Shown: in pieces, positions 43,629 to 53,600 of the stretch
Layout: every line of letters starts with the position of its first letter
Numbering within the stretch: the stretch's first letter is position 1
Assembly: GCF_004923315.1 (NCBI RefSeq)
Contig: NZ_CP039645.1
Location: forward strand, 167,001-231,000
DNA: 64,000 nucleotides
Origin: Azospirillum sp. TSA2s
Lineage (GTDB): Bacteria; Pseudomonadota; Alphaproteobacteria; Azospirillales; Azospirillaceae
Direction: 5' to 3'
Notes under the pieces: generated by a model
The model's input: the letters and a program-made list of their open reading frames with translations, nothing else
The model's database searches: none
Told to the model about the DNA's origin: nothing
Position numbers and translations under genes: made by a program

Positions 43629-44534
43629 TCAGGAGGCGCCGAAGTCATTGGGGTGCATCAGATCGGCGAAGCCGACGCGATGCAGGAATTCCACACGCAC
43701 CCGGTCGATCACCGCGTAGGCGACCACCGAACCGTCGTCGGCCGGATCGACCACCACGCGGAACGGCCTCTTGCCGAAAGGGGCATTCACCACACCGACG
43801 ACGGTGTCGGCGACCTGCTCGGGATCCGCGGTTTCCGGCACCGTCGCGGCGAGCGCCTTCAGCATCGCATTCGCGAAACCCGAGGGCAGACCCGCCTCGT
43901 AGTCCGCCGCAAGGGCCTTATCGTCGGGGGCGCCCGCATGGGCGAAGTGGTTTGTTCCCCTGGTGAAGGCGCCGGGAACGATGATCGATGTCTCGATGCC
44001 GAATGGGGCCAGTTCGCGCGCGTAGCAGACCGCCAGGGCGTCCATGCCGGCCTTGGCCGCGAAGTAGGGGCCGAGCATCGGCGGGACACCGCCGGCGGCA
44101 CTGCTGCTGCCGATCCACACCACCAATCCCCGCCGTGCCTTGCGCATGTGCGGCAGGGCGGCCCGGTTGACGCGCTGTGTGCCGAGCACGTTCACGTCGT
44201 AAAGCGCGGCGAACTGTTCGGGTGTGAATGCCTCGCTCGGACCCCACACCATATGCCCGGCATTGTGGATCAGGACGTCGAGCCGGCCATGCTCCGCGAT
44301 GATGGTCTCGACGGCCGATCGCGCCGATGCGTCGGACTGCACGTCGAGTTCGACCGTCCGCAAATCCACCTTGCGGTCCCGCGCATAGGCCGCGACCTCG
44401 GCGGCCTGATCCGCATTCCTGCCGCTCAGCCCGCGCATCGACGCGTAGACGACATGCCCCGACGCGGCCAGGGCGTTGGCCATCAGGCGGCCGAAGCCGC
44501 TCGATGCGCCGGTGATGAGGATGACCTGTGTCAT
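43629..44534 (-). CDS. Short-chain dehydrogenase/reductase (SDR), extended C-terminus
   Basis: A 301-residue SDR. The NAD(P) motif is ILITGASSGFGRLMANAL (TGxxxGxG), then ELDVQSDASA, LIHNAGHMVWG (NAG), and the catalytic set SSSAAGG...PYFAAKAGMDAL (Ser, Tyr, Lys). It is about 50 residues longer than classical SDRs at the C-terminus. The substrate is unknown. It is the third gene of a unit opposite a LysR regulator, 13 bases after the second SDR. The start at 44534 begins the Rossmann strand. Confidence 0.9.
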   Translation of the reverse strand: MTQVILITGASSGFGRLMANALAASGHVVYASMRGLSGRNADQAAEVAAYARDRKVDLRTVELDVQSDASARSAVETIIAEHGRLDVLIHNAGHMVWGPSEAFTPEQFAALYDVNVLGTQRVNRAALPHMRKARRGLVVWIGSSSAAGGVPPMLGPYFAAKAGMDALAVCYARELAPFGIETSIIVPGAFTRGTNHFAHAGAPDDKALAADYEAGLPSGFANAMLKALAATVPETADPEQVADTVVGVVNAPFGKRPFRVVVDPADDGSVVAYAVIDRVRVEFLHRVGFADLMHPNDFGAS

Positions 44535-44547
44535 GCCGTCCGCTCCC

Positions 44548-45288
44548 TCAGACCACGCCGCCGTTCGCCCGCAGGGTCTGACCGTTGATCCACCCGCCAT
44601 CCGGTCCGACGAGCAGGGAAACCACGCGGGCGATGTCGTCGACCTCGCCCAGACGGCCGAGCGGGATCATCTGCCGGATGCGATCGAGCGTGGCCTCATC
44701 CTTGCCCTGGAAGAAGAGCTCGGTGGCGATCGGGCCGGGTGCGACCGCGTTGACGGTGATCCCCCGCGGACCCAGTTCCTTCGCCAGGATATGCGTCAGG
44801 GCTTCGACCGCCGCCTTCGTGGCCGCATAGACCCCGTAGCTCGGCTGATAGAGACCAACGACGCTCGTGGAGAAATTCACGATCCGGCCGCCGTCGCGCA
44901 GCCGGTTCGCCGCCTCGCGCAGCCCGTTGAACGTCCCCTTGAGGTTGGTCGCGATGATCCGGTCGAAGGCGGCGTCGTCCATCTGCGCGATGGGCGCCAG
45001 CGTCATGATGCCGGCATTGTTCACCAGCACGTCCACGCCGCCATAGGCCGCCTCGGCGGCATCGAACATCCGCTTCATCGCCGCCGGGTCGCTGACGTCG
45101 GCCTGGACCGGAATGGCCCGGCCACCGGCCGCCTCGATCTCTTCGACCAGCGTGGCGGCGGCACCGGCGCTGCCGGCATAGTTGACGACGACCGCAAGGC
45201 CGTCACTCGCCAGCCGCCGGGCAATGGCGGCTCCGATGCCGCGGGATGCTCCGGTGACGATCGCGACCCGGTTCGTTGATGACGTCAT
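44548..45288 (-). CDS. Short-chain dehydrogenase/reductase, FabG-like
   Basis: A 246-residue classical SDR with RVAIVTGASRGIGAAIARRLA, VQADVSDPAAM, DVLVNNAGIMTLAP, and the YGVYAATKAAVEALTHILA active-site segment. It ends GGWINGQTLRANGGVV, typical of 3-oxoacyl-reductase-like members. The start at 45288 gives the standard N-terminus. It follows the tautomerase by 47 bases and should act on a related small carbonyl compound. Confidence 0.9.
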   Translation of the reverse strand: MTSSTNRVAIVTGASRGIGAAIARRLASDGLAVVVNYAGSAGAAATLVEEIEAAGGRAIPVQADVSDPAAMKRMFDAAEAAYGGVDVLVNNAGIMTLAPIAQMDDAAFDRIIATNLKGTFNGLREAANRLRDGGRIVNFSTSVVGLYQPSYGVYAATKAAVEALTHILAKELGPRGITVNAVAPGPIATELFFQGKDEATLDRIRQMIPLGRLGEVDDIARVVSLLVGPDGGWINGQTLRANGGVV

Positions 45289-45335
45289 TGTCCTGCTCCC
45301 TCTATCCTGGTGCGAGTGGTGGTGTCTGACCGCCT

Positions 45336-45548
45336 TCAATCCTTCGCCCGATAGGCGTCCGGGATGACGAACACCTCGTCGGCGCGGGCATAGCCGCCGT
45401 CCTTGATCTCTTCGATCAGGACCATGGTGTGCGGGCGGGCAGCCTCCGAGAAGTACTCGACAAGCATCGCGGTGGTGCGATGGACGATTTCTTCCTTCTG
45501 CGAACGGCTCAGCGCGGCCTCGGGAACCTTGAAATTGACGAACGGCAT
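45336..45548 (-). CDS. 4-oxalocrotonate tautomerase family protein
   Basis: A 70-residue tautomerase subunit. After the initiator Met is the catalytic proline: MPFVNFKVPEAALSRSQKEE. The VEYFSEAARPHTMVLIEEIKDGGYARADE segment (outline) follows the family pattern, with a later conserved Glu-Glu pair. These enzymes work as hexamers on enol/keto acids or aldehydes. It is the first gene of the unit transcribed away from lysR. Confidence 0.88.
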   Translation of the reverse strand: MPFVNFKVPEAALSRSQKEEIVHRTTAMLVEYFSEAARPHTMVLIEEIKDGGYARADEVFVIPDAYRAKD

Positions 45549-45731
45549 GGTCTTCGCTCCAGTCGGATGATCGATTGATGAGCTGCCGGTCGGGCCGGAT
45601 GCCGGTTCGGCATTCGCACCCCGTTCAGCCGCTGCTCTCGGGAACGAAAATCGTCTGTTTTGGAAATCGGGGGTAGACCGGCGAATTTGACATCACCATT
45701 TCGCTGGAAATAACAATCGCATGGGCCGGCC

Positions 45732-46625
45732 ATGGATCGCATCGATGTCATGCGACTGTTCGTCAGGATCGTCGAGCGTGGGAGCTTCGCTCAGGCCGCG
45801 CGGGACCTGCAGGTTCCGCGCCCGACCGCCACGCATGCGATTCAGCGCCTCGAAGCGGATCTCGGCGTCCGGCTGCTGGAACGGACGACACGCAAAGTCC
45901 GGACGACGCTCGACGGCTCGCTCTACCATGAGCGCTGCCTTCGCCTCCTGGCCGATCTCGATGAGATGCAGAGCGTCTTCAGGAGCGCCGAGCCCAGGGG
46001 GCCGCTCCGCGTGGACATGCAGGGGACCATCGCGCGGTTCTTCATCCTGCCGGCGCTGCCGGCGTTCATCGCGCGCTATCCGGGAATTTCACTGAACCTC
46101 AGCGAAGGCGACCGGATGGTGGACCTCATCACCGAGGGCGTCGATTGTGTCGTGCGGGCGGGCGATCTGTCGGACTCTTCCCTGATCGGACGCCGCATCA
46201 CGGTGTTTGAGCAACTGACCCTAGCCAGTCCCGCCTATCTCGACCGTCATGGCACCCCGTCGACGCCGGACGATCTCGACGGCCACCGGATGGTCGGCTA
46301 TGCCGCCTCGACGACCGGGCAATCCTACCCGATGGAGTTCAAAACGCGGGAGCGGGACTGGGAGATTCGGCTGCCATACGATGTCGTCGTCCGCGGGGCG
46401 GAGATCTACACGGCGTCGGCGGTTGCGGGGTTGGGGTTGATACAGGTCCCGCGCTATCGCGTTGAGCACCAGATCGCCGCCGGGCGACTGGTCCCGGTGT
46501 TGGAAACCTTCCCGCCCCCACCGATGCCGGTGTCGGTGGTCTATCCGCAGAACCGCCATCTGTCTTCGCGGATAAGAGTTTTCATCGACTGGCTGTCGGA
46601 GGTGTTCGACGGTTCGCGTGGCTAG
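45732..46625 (+). CDS. LysR-family transcriptional regulator
   Basis: A 297-residue LysR protein. The helix-turn-helix is MDRIDVMRLFVRIVERGSF, AQAARDLQVPRPTATHAIQRLEADLGVRLLERTTRKV in outline. The effector domain has GPLRVDMQGTIARFFILPALPAFIARYPGISLNLSEGDR in outline and VDCVVRAGDLSDSSLIGR. It is divergent from the tautomerase-SDR-SDR genes across 183 bases, the classic arrangement for control by this family. The shared spacer (45549-45731) is AT-richer near 45690-45720, which may hold its binding site. Confidence 0.92.
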   Translation: MDRIDVMRLFVRIVERGSFAQAARDLQVPRPTATHAIQRLEADLGVRLLERTTRKVRTTLDGSLYHERCLRLLADLDEMQSVFRSAEPRGPLRVDMQGTIARFFILPALPAFIARYPGISLNLSEGDRMVDLITEGVDCVVRAGDLSDSSLIGRRITVFEQLTLASPAYLDRHGTPSTPDDLDGHRMVGYAASTTGQSYPMEFKTRERDWEIRLPYDVVVRGAEIYTASAVAGLGLIQVPRYRVEHQIAAGRLVPVLETFPPPPMPVSVVYPQNRHLSSRIRVFIDWLSEVFDGSRG

Positions 46626-46657
46626 AACGGACTGGCGGCCCTTTGGGCAGGAAAATA

Positions 46658-46685
46658 GCCCCCGCAGCGGTGCGGGGGCGCTTTT
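46658..46685 (+). terminator. Rho-independent terminator after lysR
   Basis: GCCCCCGCA-GCGG-TGCGGGGGC is a perfect nine-base-pair stem followed by GCTTTT. AAAATA precedes the stem, so it could also end the convergent lipoprotein transcript. Confidence 0.85.
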
Positions 46686-46729
46686 CGTGCTGGGGAAGCC
46701 CGTCCTTCCAGGACTTTCGCTGCCCGTCC

Positions 46730-47047
46730 TTACCAGGACGAGGAGGAGGAGTTCCCGGCGGTGTTCGGCAGCGACTTGCGGGTCTTGCTCTGGCCCATGC
46801 CGGGCTCGTTCGGCGAAACCGTCTCGTTGTTGTCGTAAGCCATGCCGCTGGCCCCGGATCCGGCCCGGTTGGAATCGTTCAGCGACTTGCGGGTCTGGCT
46901 CTGGCCCATGCCGGGTTCATTCGGCGAGACCGTCTGTTGGTTCGCTCCCGTGCTGCCGGAGGTTCCATAGCTGCTGCTGTTTTCAGAAGCACAGCCCGCA
47001 AGCATCAGGGGCACGGCGGCGGCAGCAAGGATGAGAATGCGTCGCAT
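46730..47047 (-). CDS. Small lipoprotein with a duplicated motif
   Basis: A 105-residue lipoprotein. The signal MRRILILAAAAVPLMLAGC ends in a lipobox with Cys19. The mature part is Ser/Gly/Asn-rich and disordered, and holds two near-identical units: QTVSPNEPGMGQSQTRKSL (about 39-57) and ETVSPNEPGMGQSKTRKSL (about 75-93). No domain is recognised. It would be anchored in the outer or inner membrane facing the periplasm. The start at 47047 is the first Met before the signal. Confidence 0.8.
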   Translation of the reverse strand: MRRILILAAAAVPLMLAGCASENSSSYGTSGSTGANQQTVSPNEPGMGQSQTRKSLNDSNRAGSGASGMAYDNNETVSPNEPGMGQSKTRKSLPNTAGNSSSSSW

Positions 47048-47332
47048 GGGTTCACTCCGTCCAAATGTTCCGGGAAATCCTGCAGTCCTCAGGCAGACCG
47101 ATGTGAAAAGCTGGCCACGGCGACCGCCTGCAAGACCTGTCCAGTACAACTCGATAAGGCAGCCCGGGTTCCCGGCATTCAGTCCGGGAAATGAGATCTT
47201 CTGTGGAACCGTGGCGAGACTGGCGGTTCGGGAGGACGTAGATCACCGCTTCAAAACCCAAGCGCGGACGCTGCGGGAACCAGCGGGATGCCGCGGGGTT
47301 ACAAGCGGGCGGCATCAACACATGGACACCCG

Positions 47333-49099
47333 ATGACCCTTCAGCAGTTCATGGCCTTCGCGCTGGTGGGCATCGTGGTGGCGATGCTGATCTGGAACAG
47401 GCTGCGTTTCGATGTGGTCGCGGTGCTGGCCCTGTTGGCCGGCGTGTTCCTGGGGCTGGTCCCGGCGAAGGAGGCGTTTTCCGGCTTTGCCGACGACATC
47501 GTCATCATCATCGCCTCCGCGCTGATCGTCAGCGCCGGCATCGCCCGGTCCGGCGTGATCGACGCGCTGGTGCGGCCGGTGGCGGCGAAGCTCAGCACGC
47601 CGACGCGGCAGATCGCCTTCCTGTGCGGATCGGTGGCCTTCATGTCGGCGCTGATGAAGAACATCGGCGCGCTCGCCATTTTCCTGCCGATCACCATGCA
47701 GCTGGCGCGGCGGCACCGGACGGGAGCGCACCGGGTGCTGATGCCGATGGCCTTCGCCTCGCTGATGGGCGGGCTGATGACGCTGGTCGGCACCTCCCCC
47801 AACATCATCGTCTCCCGCGTGCGGACGGAAATCGTCGGACAGCCTTTCTCGATGTTCGACTATCTGCCGGTCGGACTGGGCATCACGGTGGTCGGGTTGC
47901 TGTTTCTGATGGTCGGCTGGCGCCTGCTGCCCCAGAACCGCAGCGGCGCGCGTTCGGCCGAGGAGACCTTCGCCGTCGAGAATTACGCCAGCGAGATGAG
48001 GCTGCCGGCCGGATCATCCTTCGTCGGCCGCACCGTCGCCGACGTCGAGGCGCTGGCGGAGGGCGAGGCGCAGGTGATCGGCCTGATCCGCGAGCGTTTC
48101 CGCCGCTATGTGCCGGACCGGCATTGGACCCTGCTGGCCGACGACGTGCTGGTGCTGGAGGGCGACGCCCCGGCCCTGCAGCGCCTCGTCCAGGGGGCGT
48201 CGCTGGAGCCGCTGGGCATCCTTGAGGGGGTGGAGGGCGAACTGCTGGCTGTTGAGGCGGTGGTGACGCCGGACTCGCCGCTGGCCGGCCATTCCGACCG
48301 GAACCTGGATTTGCGGCGCCGCTTCGGCGTCAGCCTGCTGGCGGTCAGCCGGACCGGCAAGCGGATCGCCCGGCGCCTGCACCATGTCATGTTCCGGGAG
48401 GGCGACCTGCTGCTGCTGCAGGTGCCGGCGGAGCGCTATCCCGATGCGCTGGCCGATGCCGGCCTGATCCCGCTGGCGGAACGCCGTCTGCAGATCGGCC
48501 AGCGGCGGCCGGTCTGGGTGCCGGTCGGGATCCTCGTCATCACGATGCTGGTGCTCGGCTTTCATCTGGCGCCGCTGGCGGTGACCTTCCTGGCGGCTGC
48601 GGCGGCGATGGTCGTCACCGGCGTGCTGAGCGTCGAGGATGCCTATCACGCGGTGGAGTGGCCGATCATCATCCTGCTCGCCGCCTTGATCCCGGTCAGC
48701 GGCACGCTGGAGAGCACCGGCGCGACGCAGGTGATCTCCACTCTGCTGGCCGATGCCGCGCGCGGCCTGCCGGCGGTGGCCTGCGTGACGCTGATCATGG
48801 CGGCTGCGATGGCGGTGACGCCCTTCCTGAACAATGCCGCGACGGTGCTGGTGATGGCGCCCATCGGGGCCGGGGTGGCGCAGCAACTGGGGCTGAGTCC
48901 CGATCCGTTCCTGATGGCGGTGGCGGTCGGCGCCGGCAGCGATTTCCTGACGCCGATCGGCCACCAGTGCAACACGCTGGTGATGGGGCCGGGCGGCTAC
49001 CGGTTCGGCGATTATCCGCGGCTGGGCGTGCCGCTGTCGCTGATCATCCTGACGCTGGGCACCTGGCTGATCGTCACGTTCTGGCCGCTGAGCGGGTGA
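47333..49099 (+). CDS. SLC13/DASS-type anion transporter with two TrkA-C (RCK_C) domains
   Basis: A 588-residue membrane protein. The N-terminal half-transporter begins MTLQQFMAFALVGIVVAML and includes KNIGALAIFLPIT and LVGTSPNIIVSRVRTE, the anion-binding hairpin. Two cytoplasmic RCK_C domains follow at about 225-290 and 305-380. The second half repeats the fold, with FLNNAATVLVMAPIGAG and GSDFLTPIGHQCNTLVMGPGGY. This SAC1-like arrangement imports sulfate, phosphate or dicarboxylates with sodium or protons. The substrate is not clear here. The CBS protein gene follows by 80 bases. The start at 47333 is the first Met before helix one. Confidence 0.9.
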   Translation: MTLQQFMAFALVGIVVAMLIWNRLRFDVVAVLALLAGVFLGLVPAKEAFSGFADDIVIIIASALIVSAGIARSGVIDALVRPVAAKLSTPTRQIAFLCGSVAFMSALMKNIGALAIFLPITMQLARRHRTGAHRVLMPMAFASLMGGLMTLVGTSPNIIVSRVRTEIVGQPFSMFDYLPVGLGITVVGLLFLMVGWRLLPQNRSGARSAEETFAVENYASEMRLPAGSSFVGRTVADVEALAEGEAQVIGLIRERFRRYVPDRHWTLLADDVLVLEGDAPALQRLVQGASLEPLGILEGVEGELLAVEAVVTPDSPLAGHSDRNLDLRRRFGVSLLAVSRTGKRIARRLHHVMFREGDLLLLQVPAERYPDALADAGLIPLAERRLQIGQRRPVWVPVGILVITMLVLGFHLAPLAVTFLAAAAAMVVTGVLSVEDAYHAVEWPIIILLAALIPVSGTLESTGATQVISTLLADAARGLPAVACVTLIMAAAMAVTPFLNNAATVLVMAPIGAGVAQQLGLSPDPFLMAVAVGAGSDFLTPIGHQCNTLVMGPGGYRFGDYPRLGVPLSLIILTLGTWLIVTFWPLSG

Positions 49100-49179
49100 G
49101 CGGGGGCAGGGAACAAGAGGACGAGGAACACCAGGACGGGGGCTCCGTTCCCCAAACCGGAACAACGAGGAAGACGACC

Positions 49180-49611
49180 GTGCAGGTTTCCGAGATCATG
49201 GCGAAAGCGCTGGAGTTCATCTCGCCGGACGCCACCGTGCAGGACGCCGCGACGCTGATGGGGGAACTGGACGTCGGCGCCCTGCCGGTCGGCTCGGCCG
49301 ACGATCTCGTGGGGATCCTGACCGACCGCGACATCCTGTTCCGCGTGGTGGCGGAGGGCGGCGACAACACGCGGGTGCGGGTGCGCGATGTGATGTCGAG
49401 CGCGCTGTTCACCTGCCGCGACACCGACACGCTGGCCACGGCCATGGACATCATGGGCGCCTATCACGTGCGGCGCCTGCCGGTTCTGGACGAGGGCGGG
49501 CAGGTGGTCGGCTGGCTGACGCTGAGCGACATTTCGCGCCGGCTGCTGCTGGATACCGGCACAATCCGCGACGCGCTGGGCGAACTCAGCGCCAGCGGGC
49601 AGGACGTGTGA
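49180..49611 (+). CDS. CBS-domain pair protein
   Basis: A 143-residue protein made of two CBS motifs: VSEIMAKALEFISPDATVQDAATLMGELDVGALPV (outline) and VRDVMSSALFTCRDTDTLATAMDIMGAYHVRRLPVLDE (outline), ending LTLSDISRRLL. Such pairs bind adenosyl nucleotides and sense energy state. The start is a GTG at 49180 supported by GAGGAA at proper spacing; no ATG suits. Adjacency to a transporter with RCK domains suggests linked ligand control, which is inferred. Confidence 0.88.
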   Translation: MQVSEIMAKALEFISPDATVQDAATLMGELDVGALPVGSADDLVGILTDRDILFRVVAEGGDNTRVRVRDVMSSALFTCRDTDTLATAMDIMGAYHVRRLPVLDEGGQVVGWLTLSDISRRLLLDTGTIRDALGELSASGQDV

Positions 49612-49623
49612 GGGACGGCGGCC

Positions 49624-50223
49624 CTACAGCCGCAGTCCCATCTGCCGGTTCAGCCGGACCACCAGATCGGCGGGAAGGCCCAGGCGCTGGGCGAGATAGC
49701 GCAGGTAGGAGCGGTTGATCGGCGCGTGCTTGTCCACCGTCGCCAGTGACACGGCATAGAAGCGCGCGGCCATCCGCGGGCCGTCAATCCGGCGGATCAG
49801 CTCCTCCAGGCATTGCGGCTGCTCGACCTGCTGTTGCAGGCGGTCGCGGTCCACTTCGTCAAGGCTGCTGGTGTTGAGCCTGCTGCGGATCCGGCCACGC
49901 TCCGTCGCGTCCAGTTCGCCGTCGGCATGGGCGGCGGCGGCCATGGCGCGGACCAGCAGATCGGTTTCCTTCGCGTCGAAGCTGCGGAAGTCCGTCGGCG
50001 CGCGGTCGAGAAGCTGGTGGCGGTTGCGCAGATGGGCGTCCAGAATCTGGCGGGCCAACATGGTGTGCAGCACCGGCTCGTGTCCCAGACGCGGCTTTGC
50101 CTCGCCGGTTTCCGGCGGCACGACGGATACGGGGGCCGCAGCCGGCGCGGGCGCATTCGGCGCGCCGCCGAACAGCCGCGTCAGCAGGCTTGGCTTGGGC
50201 AGGCTTGGCTTGGTTTGGGTCAT
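49624..50223 (-). CDS. DUF533/TerB-like protein (YebE family)
   Basis: A 199-residue protein. The C-terminal helical domain has DLLVRAMAAAAHADGELDATERGRI, a TerB-type acidic metal-like loop, and later ARFYAVSLATVDKHAPINRSYLRYLAQRLGLP (outline), as in YebE/DUF533 proteins. The N-terminal third is Pro/Ala-rich. The function of the family is unknown; a link to stress or envelope biology is suggested elsewhere. It is seven bases from the response regulator gene and in the same direction. Confidence 0.82.
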   Translation of the reverse strand: MTQTKPSLPKPSLLTRLFGGAPNAPAPAAAPVSVVPPETGEAKPRLGHEPVLHTMLARQILDAHLRNRHQLLDRAPTDFRSFDAKETDLLVRAMAAAAHADGELDATERGRIRSRLNTSSLDEVDRDRLQQQVEQPQCLEELIRRIDGPRMAARFYAVSLATVDKHAPINRSYLRYLAQRLGLPADLVVRLNRQMGLRL

Positions 50224-50230
50224 CCTGCGG

Positions 50231-50617
50231 CTACTCCCCGGCCGGTTGTGGTCCGCGCTGCATGGCGGTGTCGATCTGGGTCAGCAGGCGCGAGAAATCG
50301 ATGGGCTTCGGGTGATAATCGTCGCAGCCCGCCTGCAGCGTCTTCTCGCGGTCGCCGGACATGGCGTGGGCGGTCAGGGCGATGATCGGGATTCCAGAGG
50401 TTTCCTGACCTGCCTTCAGCTCGCGGGCGGCGGTCCAGCCGTCGATGACCGGCAGGTTCATGTCGAGCAGGATGACGTCCGGCCGCTCGTCGCGCGCCAT
50501 GTCCACCCCCTGGCGGCCATCGAAGGCGAGAACGACGTCGAACCCGCGCCGCTTCAGCCGGCGTGACAGGAAGTCCCAGATTTCCTCGTGATCCTCGACC
50601 AGCAGCAGCTTAGCCAT
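50231..50617 (-). CDS. Single-domain response regulator (CheY/DivK-like)
   Basis: A 128-residue receiver domain with no output domain. The acidic pocket is VEDHE, the phospho-acceptor D52 is in VILLDMNLP, and the switch residues are T82 (IIALTAHAM) and K104 (DDYHPKPID). It overlaps the upstream hybrid kinase gene by eight bases, so the two are co-translated and very likely form a phosphorelay. Confidence 0.93.
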   Translation of the reverse strand: MAKLLLVEDHEEIWDFLSRRLKRRGFDVVLAFDGRQGVDMARDERPDVILLDMNLPVIDGWTAARELKAGQETSGIPIIALTAHAMSGDREKTLQAGCDDYHPKPIDFSRLLTQIDTAMQRGPQPAGE

Positions 50618-53600
50618 CGGTACCTCCCGTTCCGTCCGCCTGTCCCGCTCCCTTGCCCGCTTCGGGGGGAGGGGGGCGCAGGCGTGCGATCGCTTCCTTC
50701 AACTCTTCGATCATCCCATCCGATCCGTCCTCTGCCATCGGGATGATGTCGCGGACCCGGCCGCGCAGTTCCTCAGTCTCGTCGCGCCCGATCTCCTGGG
50801 CGGCGACGACGATGACGGGGATGCGGCACCAGTCCGGGTCGCGGCACAGCGCCTTGAGGAAATCGAAGCCGTCCAGATCGGGCGTGAAGGGGTCGAGCAG
50901 GATGACGGTCGGCGTGGCGGCGGCGAGTTGGCGGAAGGCCTCCTCCTCCGTCTCGGCCTCGGCGACCTGCCAGCCGTCGCGGCCCAGTTCGGCGCCCAGC
51001 AGGGAACGGGTCTCGTCGGCTTCCATCAGGACCAGCGCCGTGCCGGGAGCCTGCCCGCTGAGGCCGCTCAGAACCCGGTGCAGGCGCTGCCAGTCCACCG
51101 GCTTGGTGAAATAGTCGGCGGCCCCCAGCGACAGGGCCAGCCCCTTTTCCCGGCGGGACGAGATGATGATGACGGGAATGTCGGCAAGGTCGGGCTCGGC
51201 CTTCAGCACCGACAGCACCGACCAGCCGTCGGTGCGCGGCATCATCACGTCCAGCAGGATGGCGCGCGGGCGGATCTGCCGGGCGATCGACAGGCCGGTC
51301 TGCCCGTCGGCGGCCAGCGCCACGCCGTAGCCCTCGCGGTGCAGGAAACGGGCGAGCAGTTCGCGCATCGCCTGTTCGTCGTCGATGATGAGGATGGTCT
51401 CGCGTGCGGCCTGCGCCGGCGGCACCTCGTCGATGCGGACCGGGTCGGACTCGGCGGAGCCGGGCAGCCGGCCATGCCGCAGGTCGGCCGGCAGGCGCAG
51501 GGTGAAGCTGGTTCCCTTGGCCGGCGCGGTGTCGATCGCGACCTCCCCGCCCAGCATGTCGGCGAAGGCCTTGGTGATCGCCAGACCCAGCCCGGTCCCG
51601 CCGAAACGGCGGGTGGTGGAGCTGTCTGCCTGCATGAAGCGTTCGAACAGCCGGCGGACTTGTTCCGCCGTCATGCCGATGCCGGTGTCGGTGACGCGGA
51701 AGACGACCATGTCGACCGGCGAGACTTCACCCGCGCCCTGCGGGCTGGGGGGCGCCCGTTCCACCGACAGGGTGACGGTGCCGTTCTCGGTGAACTTCGC
51801 GGCGTTGCTCAGCAGGTTGAACAGGCACTGGCGCACCTTCACCACGTCGGTGTGCATGCGCCCCACGTCGTCCGCCACCTCCACCGCCAGCCGGTTGCCC
51901 TTCTTCGACACCAGCGCCTCCACCGTCGCGGCGACCTCGCGCGTCAGGTCGGCGACATCGGCATCCTCGCCATGTACCTCCATCTTGCCGGCCTCGATCT
52001 TCGAGATGTCGAGGACGCCGTTGATGAGGGTCAGCAGGTGGCGGGCATTCGCCTCGATCTTCTCCAGGTCGGGCAGCATGCTGTCGACGCCGAGGTCGGC
52101 CAGTTCCTCCTCCAGCATTTCGGTGTAGCCGATGACGGCGCTGAGCGGGGTGCGCAGCTCGTGGCTCATGTTGGCGATGAACAGGCTCTTGGCCCGGTTG
52201 GCCTCCTCGGCGGCGAGGCGGGCGGCTTCCAGCTCCTCCTCCGCCCGCTTGCGCACGCTGATGTCCTGCATGGCGCCGATCATCCGCTGGGGCAGGCCGA
52301 TCGGGCTGCGCAGGACGAAGCCGCGGTCGAGGATGCTGGCATAGCTGCCGTCGGCGCGGCGGAAGCGGTATTCGTCGTTCCAACGCGTGCCGCCGCCGTC
52401 GATCACCGCATGGATGCCGGTCACCACATGGTCCTGGTCGTCTGGGTGGATGTGGTCCATCCACCAGGAGGCGGAGGTTTCCGACACGTCCTCGCCATAA
52501 CCAAAGAGGGTGCGCACCGCCTCGTTCCAATGGATGCGGTCGGACGACAGGTTCCAGTCCCAGATGGCGTCGTTGGTCGCCTGGGCCGCCAGCCGGTAGC
52601 GTTCCTCCGTCTCGCGCAGCGCCTCCTCGGCCCGGCGGCGGGTGGTGATGTCGGTGTGGACGCCGACCCACTCTTGGACGGTGCCGCCGGCGTCCAGCAG
52701 CGGCACGGCGCGGACCAGCATGTCGCGATAGACGCCGTCGTAGCGGCGCAGGCGGTGCTCCGCCTTGTAGATGGTCTTCCCCGCCCGCGCGGCGCGCCAG
52801 GCCTCCGAGGTGTGGGGGCGGTCGTCGGGATGGATGGCCTCGACCCAGCCGGTGCCCTTCAGCTCGTCGAAGGTCTGGCCGGTGAAGCTGCTCCAGCTCG
52901 GCTGCGGGGCCTCGAAGCGGCCGGCGCCGGACGTGCTCCAGACGATGGCGGCGGTCGCCTCGACCAGCGAACGGAAGCGCGCCTCGCTGAGGCGCAGCTT
53001 CTCCTCCGCCCGCTTGGCGTCGGTGGTGTCCCAGGTGACGCCGATCAGGGTCAGGCTGCGTTCCGGCGTGCCGTCGGTCACCACGCCGCGCGCCACCGCC
53101 CAGCGGACCTCGCCCGACGGCAGCAGGATGCGGAATTCGGCGTCATATTCGCCACGCCGGCGCCGGGCGGTGTCAATGATCTGGCCGATCCGCGGCTGGT
53201 CGTCGGGATGGACGCGGCCGGTCACGTCCTGCCCGCGGACCGGCTCGTCCGCCGTGAAGTCGAAGATCTCGCGCAGCCGGGGATCGGCCTCGATGCGGTC
53301 GTCCTCCAGGTTCCAGGACCAGGCACCGATCCGCGCGGCGCGGAGCGCCAGTTGAAGGCGGCGCTCCGCCTCCATCACGCGGGATTCGGCCCGGCGCTGT
53401 TCGGTGACGTCGGTGTTGGTGCCGAGCCAGCGCAGGATGCGCCCGTCGCGGTCGCGCACCGGCACGGCGCGGGACAGGAACCAGCGGTATTGGCCGTCCT
53501 TGCCGCGCAGGGGGAAGGTGTCCTCCCACGGTTCCCCCGCCCCGATTGCGCGGAAGAAGCCGTCCGACGCGCGCTCGACATGGTCGGGATGATGGACGCT

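Noticed and set aside
43394..43648. 84-codon minus-strand frame and its plus-strand counterpart
   Set aside because: The two readings share a peptide only because of the 22-bp palindrome. It is not protein-like on either strand.
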